The notes below the pieces were generated by a model. The model saw nothing but the letters and a program-made list of their open reading frames with translations. It searched no databases and was not told the DNA's origin. DNA of 64,000 bases, from contig JACPIU010000001.1 in NCBI GenBank assembly GCA_016187935.1, forward strand, positions 44,493 to 108,492, in the 5' to 3' direction. Below are positions 51,977 to 61,100 of this stretch, one piece after another (within the stretch, counting starts at the first letter, position 1; every line of letters starts with the position of its first letter). This stretch comes from Bdellovibrio sp. (GTDB lineage Bacteria > Bdellovibrionota > Bacteriovoracia > Bacteriovoracales > Bacteriovoracaceae). Both the position numbers and the translations under genes were made by a program.

Positions 51977-54900
51977 ATGAAAACGTTATTGATCGGGATG
52001 GTGTGTGCTTTTGCTTTAAACTTTGGGGCCAGTGCCCAAAGTATTGGTTCTCCGCATGTCCCTGATGGCGACACGATTGCTTTATGGAACTTTGATACGG
52101 ATTCAGGCAATACTGTGGCCGACCAAGGCCAAGCGCCACTTCGTAATTGTACCGCCTATAGCGCGACCTTAGCTCCCTTGCCTGACCTTGATTCTGCCTA
52201 TCAAAATGGCAGAAATTTCACAGGTGGGTCCGGGAGTTTTATCGAGTGTGGTGTTGCTCGTGGAACCAAGCTTGATTTTGAAGGCATGACCGAGCTTACC
52301 ATCGAGGCGGTAGTTCGATTAAACGCTAATGCCACAGGCACACACGTAATTTTTGACAATAACCAAGTACAACTTGTTGTGACTGGTAATAAAGTTGCTG
52401 CTTTTATTAGTCAAACTGGTGGTTTTCAAGGAGTGGTTGGAAGTGCCACTTTGGCCATTAATACCAATCATCGTATCGCCATGGTTTTTGGCAATGGATA
52501 TCTGGCGGTTTTTGTCGATGGTTATGCCCAAGGAAATGTGGCAATTTCGGCCCCGATTGGCGCAATTATTAATGCAGGAGCGGTTGCAACAATTGGAGGT
52601 ACGGCATTTGGGTTTAATTTTCCTGGATATGTGGATGATGTATCGATTTCAGGAGTCGCCAGGCTTGATAATGTTCCACCTGAAATTGTGCTAAATTCTC
52701 CTCACGATGGTGAAGTATTAAATGTTGCACGTCCAAATTTTAATATCGGTTTAAGTGATAACGGGACTGGTGTAAATGTCAGCACCGTTCAAGCTTTTCA
52801 AAATGATATTTTACAAACAGGACTTGTTCTTACGGCCACGAGTATTACAGGCCAAATGGATACGGACCTCTCTGCTGGTATGATTAACACCATTAAGATC
52901 GTGGTGCGAGACAACCAAGGAAATCGCGCGGAAAAGATTTTTACTCTTACACGACTGGCCGTTGGCGCACGAGCTGAGTATACGCCCGATGCTGATACAT
53001 TGGCGCTTTGGCACATGAATGAAAATACCAATGGCTTTATTACTGATTCATCAGGGCGTGAATATCACGGATTTAATCCTAACAATCAGTCTTCTGGTAC
53101 TATTGTGGCCGAAGGAGTGTTTGGTAATGGGCGAGAAATTTCATACTCTGGGGGAAGTGGAAAATTTCACATGCCACCTATTCGACTTCCAGGGCAGAAG
53201 TTCACATTTGAAACGTGGCTTCGATCAAACAACAATACGACAGCGACGTTATTTAATACCGATCAGATCACTATTCAAAGAATCACGACGGGTTTTATTA
53301 GGGTCATGATAAAAACTAGAATCCGAACCTATACTTTTGAAACCCTTATTGACTGGTTTTTGCAGGGTGAGCTTCACCATTTTGCAGTCACTTGGGATGG
53401 AACTAATCCCGCTCATAACTTGGTTATCTATAGGGATGGAATCATTGTTGAAACTTTTAATGCTCCCAATAATTGTGACTTTGACCCAACTCCCAAAATT
53501 GCCATGATTGGGGAGAGCTTCACTGGATTATTGGACGAGATGAGGTTCTCCAGTGTGGTGCGTACTACTTTCAATGTACCGACAATTCAGGAAGTCGGCA
53601 TTTTCTTTTTGACGCTTCAAAACGGCACTTCGGTTAATAACGAATTTCCTGCGGTTAATGTCAATATCAATAGCTTGGTTGGTATCAATCCGCAAAATAT
53701 TGCCATTAAACTTAATGAGGTCGATCAAACCAGCAGTGCCGGACTAACGATTACCGCCAGCAATATTTCAGGGACAATGACGAGTCCAGTTGTTTCTGGG
53801 ATAAATACGGTCGAGGTTAGCTATACCGATAACCAGGGAAATCAGAAGAAAAAGCAGCAATTTTTCTTTTATATTCAAAATGCAGGTGGAGGTGCTTATA
53901 CCGCTGATTCGGGCACTGCTGTGCTTTTGCATTTTGAAGAACCAAATGCCACCGACATTGTGGATAGCTCTAACCAGCACAATGTCTTTGTCGCCGATTC
54001 GCCTTCCACTATCATCACAATCCCTGGAGTGATTGGGAATGCCAGGATGAAATCAGGTATCAACTCCGTCGGGCAAACGGTCGATTTGGGTACGCGTTCT
54101 TTTACCCTTGAAGGATTTTTTAAACTTCGCACCGATATAACCCCTTCGTCGTGGGAGCAACCACTTATATCGGTTACACGGTCTGGATTTGGGGCCAATG
54201 TCAATCTCAATCCAGTGACTGGGAAAATGAGATTTGATATTTCCACATCATCTGGATACAAGACCGAAAATGTTGCTGGAGCTTTTCCCTTGGATAGTGA
54301 ATTTCACCATGTGGCGATTATTTTTGATAGTTCAAGAGAATTTGCTCAATTTATGTTGCTCGTAGATGGGCAAGTTAAACGCGCAGTCGATTTTGATTGC
54401 CACTGCAATTTTGACGGCCCCATGGATGTTTCTTTGGATTATTATTCACTCACCATTGTTGATGAGATAAGGCTTTCAAGTATTCCGCGCTACTCCTTTA
54501 ATTACGATGTGACCGCTCGACCTCAGATTATTGGTTTATCTCCTATGTCAGACGCTACTGTTCACACACTCACTCCTAGCGTTGAATATGTGTTTACTGA
54601 TCCCGTAGGGATTGCCTCTGTCGGTACACTGCTTAAAGTCAACGGAGTTGAGCAGGCAAACTTAAGTTTGGATTTAATGGGATTCAATGGCACGTTAAGT
54701 GGCACGGTGAGCGGATTGATTCCTGGTACTAATGAATTTGAGCTTCGAGTAAAAAACACACAAGGAAAAGAACAGGTTCAAAAATTTTATGTCTTTGTCA
54801 TTTTAGATGGCGGATCATTATCCTACGAAGATGACCTTAACACTCTTGGACTCTACCATTTCAACGAAACGAGTGGAAGTATCATCGTTGATAGTTCAAG

Positions 54901-55450
54901 TAGTGCGGCAGATTTCAACTTCACAGATATCTTTGATTTAAACGTTCCAGGATTGTTCAGCACAACAGGCATTAGTGTGAGTTCTCATCAAAGTGACGAA
55001 CCCACAGTGCCTGGACTCAATGGTCTTGGGAATTATACGCTAGAGGGCTGGTTGGGGTTTTCAGCAATAAACTCATATCTTTATAGCTATAAAATTGGAA
55101 GCCTTGAGACCATTTTTAGTAGTGGTTCTTTTAGCTTCACCGGGCCAACTGCTGTTGGAGTTCTCAATTATCCCAATGCCGTCGCTGACTTAAATTTTCA
55201 CCATTATGCTGTGATTGTGGATTCAAATTCTACGCGGAGAAATGCATTGTTTGTCGTCGATGGTGAAGTTAAGGCCTCGGCTTTGGTTCCAACGACGGCC
55301 TTGACGATAGCATCGTCATCTTTAAACATTTTTCGTTATTTCAATAATACAATTTTCGCCGAAGAGTTCCGTATTTCAAAAGTCTCACGCTACACCTTGA
55401 ACTATCTTCAAAGCAAAAGAAAACAACAAGAACTACTGGGAGCACAGTAA
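51977..55450 (+). CDS. Large secreted protein with four LamG-type domains
   Basis: 1157 residues from ATG 51977, with GGAAGGGAG upstream. After the signal peptide come four concanavalin/LamG-like domains, each starting with an aromatic-rich motif: DTIALWNFDTDSG (about 31-230), DTLALWHMNENTN (335-530), TAVLLHFEEPNA (640-845), NTLGLYHFNETSG (950-1150). Ig-like spacers of about 90 residues separate them (for example SPHDGEVLNVARPNF). LamG domains bind sugars or proteins. The stop overlaps the start of the next gene (TAATG). Likely a surface recognition protein. Confidence 0.82.
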   Translation: MKTLLIGMVCAFALNFGASAQSIGSPHVPDGDTIALWNFDTDSGNTVADQGQAPLRNCTAYSATLAPLPDLDSAYQNGRNFTGGSGSFIECGVARGTKLDFEGMTELTIEAVVRLNANATGTHVIFDNNQVQLVVTGNKVAAFISQTGGFQGVVGSATLAINTNHRIAMVFGNGYLAVFVDGYAQGNVAISAPIGAIINAGAVATIGGTAFGFNFPGYVDDVSISGVARLDNVPPEIVLNSPHDGEVLNVARPNFNIGLSDNGTGVNVSTVQAFQNDILQTGLVLTATSITGQMDTDLSAGMINTIKIVVRDNQGNRAEKIFTLTRLAVGARAEYTPDADTLALWHMNENTNGFITDSSGREYHGFNPNNQSSGTIVAEGVFGNGREISYSGGSGKFHMPPIRLPGQKFTFETWLRSNNNTTATLFNTDQITIQRITTGFIRVMIKTRIRTYTFETLIDWFLQGELHHFAVTWDGTNPAHNLVIYRDGIIVETFNAPNNCDFDPTPKIAMIGESFTGLLDEMRFSSVVRTTFNVPTIQEVGIFFLTLQNGTSVNNEFPAVNVNINSLVGINPQNIAIKLNEVDQTSSAGLTITASNISGTMTSPVVSGINTVEVSYTDNQGNQKKKQQFFFYIQNAGGGAYTADSGTAVLLHFEEPNATDIVDSSNQHNVFVADSPSTIITIPGVIGNARMKSGINSVGQTVDLGTRSFTLEGFFKLRTDITPSSWEQPLISVTRSGFGANVNLNPVTGKMRFDISTSSGYKTENVAGAFPLDSEFHHVAIIFDSSREFAQFMLLVDGQVKRAVDFDCHCNFDGPMDVSLDYYSLTIVDEIRLSSIPRYSFNYDVTARPQIIGLSPMSDATVHTLTPSVEYVFTDPVGIASVGTLLKVNGVEQANLSLDLMGFNGTLSGTVSGLIPGTNEFELRVKNTQGKEQVQKFYVFVILDGGSLSYEDDLNTLGLYHFNETSGSIIVDSSSSAADFNFTDIFDLNVPGLFSTTGISVSSHQSDEPTVPGLNGLGNYTLEGWLGFSAINSYLYSYKIGSLETIFSSGSFSFTGPTAVGVLNYPNAVADLNFHHYAVIVDSNSTRRNALFVVDGEVKASALVPTTALTIASSSLNIFRYFNNTIFAEEFRISKVSRYTLNYLQSKRKQQELLGAQ

Positions 55451-57096
55451 TGAAAACGAATTATTTAATTTTAGCATTTTTTATTTCTTTTTATGTCCAT
55501 GCTGAGACACCAATTCTAAAATACAGATTATCTCCATCTAAACCTGTGACAGGACAGACGGCAAAACTTTTTGTCACCATGGAAACTAATTTTGAATCCG
55601 ATCGTGAAGTGGCACCTGTTTTGTTAAGCAAGCTAGACGGTGTAGAAGTCGTCAACATCAGTCCCTTTAGTGGCACTTGGACCATCAATATCCCATCGTT
55701 TAACTCGCCCAGCGGGCATACTTTAAGCTTTGATTTTTTTTTGGAGGATAAGGAAAGGGCCGGTACTCTGCGAGCTTCTATTACCCAACTCACGCAAGAG
55801 ATTTTAAGTTTAAATGAGGCCATTGCCTTTGAACATGACCCGGATACCTTAAGTCAGCTCATCCTTGAAAGAGATGCTAAGGTGACAGAGAAGACGACAT
55901 TTGAGGCGGAACTTGTTCTGGTCAAAACCAAGATACGTTCTGAGGAATTCAATTTCGCTGTGGCCAGCAACTTGCCACTTGATCTTCTGTATAGAAATAT
56001 TGTGAAAGCACAAGGGCGCAATCTTCTCATTCAAAACAATGACGGCGGTTGGGATTATTTTGTGTCACCGGATGCGCTCAGAGACCGCACAGAGGCAAGC
56101 TATGCCAATCAGTTTGGATTGCATGCACAATCTCAGTTGGATGCTTACTTTGTAACCAACAATGCCCAAAACTTGCAAAGTGCCGATAAAACCGCTGTAA
56201 AACTTTATAATGATCCCGTGGGAGTCAAAGTCGATGCCAGAGCAGCACGATGTACGCGCGGATACGCCACCGATCACGAGTTTTTAAGTCAGGCCGGAAC
56301 TCTTCTATTTCCGACATACTTCACCAAGGGACAAACGCATTTTTCCACTGAAAAAAATTGCTTTGCAGCTTTGGCCTTTTTAAACACCACCAACCAAAAC
56401 GATCCGCTGATTGATACAACCCCGCAAGCGGATTTGGATAATATGACAAACGCCCAAAGAGTAGCGGCATTTACCGCACGGCTCATCGCTGCCGGAAGAA
56501 ATGCCGGACTTCGTGCATATGACTGGAACCAACGCCTGCGTGTCGCCCTTATTTTTAACGACAGACCTTATGCTCGGGCCATTGCAGATCGCCTCGCGCA
56601 GGATGCTGTTAGCATTACCATTAATGCCGATTACTATCTTTTAGGGCTCGCCAATACCATTTCCTCCCTTGTTCCATTTGCAAGCGAAGAACCAAGCTTT
56701 CAAGCGATTCTTAATGATTTGAAAACAAAACTTTTTGCCCAACAAAAAATCGAAGGACGCTTTATCGTTGAGGCATCAGAAGGTGTAGAGGCCGGGATTG
56801 TTCAAGACCAGGCCTTTATCTTAAAGGCTTTGCTTGATTTGGGTGAATCTGTGAGAACAAAACAATTGGTAGATTTCCTTCTTTCGGCACAACAAAATAA
56901 TGGTGCCTATCGATGGTTCTGGGAACTTGGAGATGACTCAGAGTTTGTAGAAGGTAACTCAGAACTCTTGACCAGTATGGCCCAGGCCTTTACTGCCAAT
57001 AGTGGCATGACCAATTTGACTCCGTGGCCTTCAAATTATGTTCTCGCCAGAGAAAAACGTGTTTGGACAGCAGCTCGGGCCCAAATGTTTCAATAA
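55450..57096 (+). CDS. Secreted protein: shared beta/hairpin module plus alpha/alpha toroid-like domain
   Basis: 548 residues; start ATG 55450 overlaps the previous stop. Signal peptide, then the shared module at about 20-175: a beta-domain, followed by a helical hairpin with a DP turn (EHDPDTL). From residue 190 to the end the protein is helical, with repeats that end in DGGWDYF, AFILKALLDLG and FLLSAQQNNGAYRWFW. This is typical of the (alpha/alpha)6 barrel of terpene-cyclase or A2M-TED type. No DDTA or thioester motif is seen, so enzymatic activity is not supported. Confidence 0.62.
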   Translation: MKTNYLILAFFISFYVHAETPILKYRLSPSKPVTGQTAKLFVTMETNFESDREVAPVLLSKLDGVEVVNISPFSGTWTINIPSFNSPSGHTLSFDFFLEDKERAGTLRASITQLTQEILSLNEAIAFEHDPDTLSQLILERDAKVTEKTTFEAELVLVKTKIRSEEFNFAVASNLPLDLLYRNIVKAQGRNLLIQNNDGGWDYFVSPDALRDRTEASYANQFGLHAQSQLDAYFVTNNAQNLQSADKTAVKLYNDPVGVKVDARAARCTRGYATDHEFLSQAGTLLFPTYFTKGQTHFSTEKNCFAALAFLNTTNQNDPLIDTTPQADLDNMTNAQRVAAFTARLIAAGRNAGLRAYDWNQRLRVALIFNDRPYARAIADRLAQDAVSITINADYYLLGLANTISSLVPFASEEPSFQAILNDLKTKLFAQQKIEGRFIVEASEGVEAGIVQDQAFILKALLDLGESVRTKQLVDFLLSAQQNNGAYRWFWELGDDSEFVEGNSELLTSMAQAFTANSGMTNLTPWPSNYVLAREKRVWTAARAQMFQ

Positions 57097-57117
57097 AACT
57101 TATTAGAGGTTTATCCA

Positions 57118-58134
57118 ATGAAAAAAATATATTTAAGCATTATCTTCCTCATTCTTTCCTTTACCAATCTTGTCATGGCGCAAAATGGCCCTCGATTTGT
57201 AGAACTAGAGGCCAGCAAGTCCAGTTACAGCGTGGGTGAGAAGGCCGTTCTTTTGGCCCATGTGAGAATTTTGCCCGATAATCCGAACTTTGAAATATTT
57301 TTGCAGGCCAAATTCAATAATCAGACGATTTCCATGACTAAATTATCTGATTACGAGAGTGCTTCTGTTACACCGACTTTGGGTAGCGCGGGCAGCTTTA
57401 ACTGGACCGTCACGGCCTATACTCAAGACAAACGCCGTGCCCATGAATTGGAAGGCGGGATTTTTTATCATGAGGCGGCGATCAGGCAGGCAGAGAGCGA
57501 TCTGTTGGTTATAACCGACCCCGATCAGCGCAATCTTTTATTACAAATCATCGCCGAGAGTAATGAATTCTTAGGCGAACTTCGAGCGGAACTTTTTAAC
57601 CTTAGAACAGTGGTGGAAATTTCCACCTTATCTGTTCAGGTCACACAAAAACAAAGTAAGCATGACATACCTACATTCTTCATTGAGGCCGACCATGAAA
57701 ATGGAAGCTATTACGAGGGTGAGCGCGCCACTTTTTATGTTCATGTACTAAGTAATTTTGAAAAGCAAGAGTCCTTCGTGCGCGCGACCTTTAAGGGAAG
57801 TCCGATTTCAGTCACTAAGGCCAGTGAAAAAGAATTTATCTCTCAGACCCAGACCTTTACCGCTTCTGATAATGGCGATCAGATTTATAGCGCCACCCTT
57901 TACACACGAAACAAAAAGGAAGCTGACGCCCTACGCGGGGCGATTGCGAGTGCGACTCTTTCGCGAAATAAATTCATTCTTCAAAGAGATCAGACAGGAG
58001 ACCCGGTGTTAGTGGCCTACTACCAAAAGAGAATTGATGAGTTGAGTTCGATTATCACAGAATTCTATCAAACATTAGAGGATGCCCTGACTAATGTTGG
58101 AACGAGAAATTTAACTATTCATGTAGGGTTATAA
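57118..58134 (+). CDS. Secreted protein made of two shared beta/hairpin modules
   Basis: 338 residues; TTAGAGG before ATG 57118. After the signal peptide (LSFTNLVMAQ) it consists only of two tandem modules of about 150 residues (22-180 and 182-338). Each has VELEASKSSYSVGE-like strands, a helical hairpin with a DP turn (ITDPDQR; TGDPVLV), and a closing strand (STLSVQV; RNLTIHV). The same module is found in the genes before and after. Its TAA overlaps the ATG of the RHS gene. Confidence 0.65.
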   Translation: MKKIYLSIIFLILSFTNLVMAQNGPRFVELEASKSSYSVGEKAVLLAHVRILPDNPNFEIFLQAKFNNQTISMTKLSDYESASVTPTLGSAGSFNWTVTAYTQDKRRAHELEGGIFYHEAAIRQAESDLLVITDPDQRNLLLQIIAESNEFLGELRAELFNLRTVVEISTLSVQVTQKQSKHDIPTFFIEADHENGSYYEGERATFYVHVLSNFEKQESFVRATFKGSPISVTKASEKEFISQTQTFTASDNGDQIYSATLYTRNKKEADALRGAIASATLSRNKFILQRDQTGDPVLVAYYQKRIDELSSIITEFYQTLEDALTNVGTRNLTIHVGL

Positions 58135-61100
58135 TGAAATTCTACGCCTCTAAATTCTTGCTTGCCTTGATGGTGCTTACCGCCAGGGCCTTTGCTTTTA
58201 ACTATCTTCCGGTTGAGGGGGATCGTTCATTTGATGAATTTATGCGCGAGGCCCATACAGCTCTTACCGTCCAAGTCGATGAGATGGCCTTAAGACAGAT
58301 CGCCAGTGGTTTTGATCCTAAAACACAATTTTTGGAAGTATTGCCAGAGCGCCCGAGTCTTCACTACATCGACCGAGAGCAGGCCCGTTTTACTTTGCGA
58401 ATTTTAACCAGGCCTACCAATCCGGATTTTAGAATCATTCCCACCGGAACATTTCCAAGTGACACACAAGAGATTCATATAAGCAAGATTGGAAACAGCT
58501 ATCACATGGAAACGCCACCCTTGGTGGCCGGTAATCCCGTATTTACCGCCCGGGCAGTTTTAGAAAATGGTGCCCAGGCCGATGCCTATAAAAAAACAAT
58601 TGCAGAGAGTGAAGGCAAAATCGTTGAATATCAAGAAATTCTCACCCACACAAGCGATCCCGCTATCCGCGCTTTTTACGAGCGGCGTATCACAACGCTG
58701 ACAAGCTTGATTCAAGCGCTGAATAGCAAAATCGCAAGTTCTCGCTTAACTTTGCATACCATTGCCACCATTCTTATTGTGGCATTCAATGCTCCGCCTG
58801 TCGCCGTCATCACGGCCGACCCTCAAGATGGTTTTGCCCCACTCTCTGTGAATTTCTCCGCAGCGGGAAGCTCAGACCCTGACTCCCAAATTGTTGCGCA
58901 GGCCTGGGACTTTGATGATGGAACGACAGGTGTAGGTATGAATGTTACTCATATTTTCACCGCGGCAAAAACCTATCGTGTAAAACTCACGGTGACTGAT
59001 GATCGTGGAAAAACCGGCACAACCCAGATTCTTGTGCACGTGGAGCAAGACACGATTGCACCGCAAATTTCAGCCGTTCCTGTAGATGGGGCCAATTTTG
59101 TCGTGAGTATGCCGTTGATCACGATCTTTTACCACGACCAAGAAACGGCAGTTGATCCGAGTACGTTTCACTTAACAATTAACGGTGAAGACAACACAAA
59201 CTTGGCGGTGGTTGATTTTGACAAGGCCGTCATTCAGTTCAATGAGGCCCATCAACTGGCCCAAGGCGCGCATGAGTTTGTGGCAAAAATCAAGGATATA
59301 CTTGGAAATGAGTCGACTCTTACACTTCATTACAGTGTGGACCTAGGAATAATCACCCAAGGTTTTATTACAGGTACGGCCATTGATACTGAGGGCGATC
59401 CGATTGAAGGGGCCAGTGTCGAAGTCTCAAGCGGCCCTCCCGGCATGAAAAAACGTTTGAATGATCTGAATGTCACGACCGACGCCCAAGGAAATTTTTC
59501 TTTGCCTTTTCCGGTGGGTGGGCGATTTTTTATAAAAATTTCAAAAGCGGGTTTTTTGGAATCTTACCGCGAAGTTTTGTCTGATGTTGAATACGATGCT
59601 TCCGCCGGTTTTTTTGTCCTTCCTGAGGCCGATCCTATCGTGACTCATGTTGAGGCCGCAACAGGTGGAACGGCCCAAAACTCGACAGAAACGTTAACGG
59701 TAGAGTTTGCGCCAGGCACTTTACCCTTTGATGCAAACGTAAGGGCGACCGATTACACTGAACCCGAGTCATTACCAGCACCTTTGCCTGAGCTTTCAGC
59801 ATTCACTTACGCTAATAATATCACTCCGAAGGGAATTCCTTTAAGTGAACCGGCCTCTGTCGGGATTAAAAATATTTTGAATTTTCCCGATGGCACAGAA
59901 ATTGTGGTGGGATTTTTTAACGTAGAGCTTGGGCGCTGGATTGATAGTGGTGTTAGTGCCACAGTGAGCGAAGGAAAAGTTGGTGTCAAACGTGATAAGG
60001 TCGAGTGCTCGTCTGGAGCGGCCTGTTACCCAGACCCGCTCCCACCCGCTACCGATGTAAACCAGCCCACGGTGCCCGATCCCACAACTACAATTCCTGA
60101 ACTGGCAGAGGTGAAGATTTCGGATATGCCAAATAAAGAGCAACTTCAGTGTCCGGGTTGCATCATTAATGCCGACTCAGGCAATCTAGGTATTGAGCAC
60201 GATCTACCCGTGGTGTTGCGAGAAGGACAGAGCTTTGGACTCACCTTCACTTACAATAGCACGGCCGCCTTTCCGACGGCATTTGTGGCAACAACCATGA
60301 CCAATAAAGTTCCCGATCCTGCCGATGGTGTTAAGGTTAATTTGACATTCGCTGGGCAAAAGGTCTTCGGGCAATTTGACGGAGTGGCGGTCAAAGAAGA
60401 GAGTGCTTATCGTGCCATTTTTGTTGCCAAAAATGCCGAAGGAAAATTTTTGCCAACGGGCACCTATCCCTATAATTTTGATTTCGGTGTTGAATATGCA
60501 AACTCACAATATGCCAGTGCGAACTATTTTGGTGCACCTCCTCGAAGTCGGATTGGTAATTGGGCGAGAGTCCCCGTCTCTCTTAAGAAAAAACTGTCAG
60601 ACCGTGCCGTTGTGTTAAATGAAAGGGAATCTTTTTTTGGAGCGGGCTGGAGCTTGGCCGGGCTTGAGCGCCTGACCATGGACGCAGATCGCTTCATTAC
60701 TTTGCTTGATGGAGCGGGAGGCGTAAAAATATTTCCTATGATTTTTCAGATACTCCTTGTCCCTGTTTACAGTTTTAAACAATGGATAGCTTCTGATGAA
60801 AAATCAGGCAGGCATGAGCGTAAAAAAATAGATTTCTTAGTGAAAAAATCACTTAGCAAGAGCGAGATTACACTCACACAAATGGTGGTGCGAAGCAACG
60901 TGATGTATGCCGCAGATTGCGCGCATAACGTGGTTTACCGTTATGACCCGAGTACCGCCGAATTTATCGTGGTGGCAGGAACGGGAACTGCGGGCTTCTC
61001 CGGTGATGGTGCTCTGGCCATTTCGGCAGAACTTAACTGCCCTATGGCCGTCTATCCGGCGGAACTTGGTGGATTTTATATTGCCGACTCGAACAATTTT

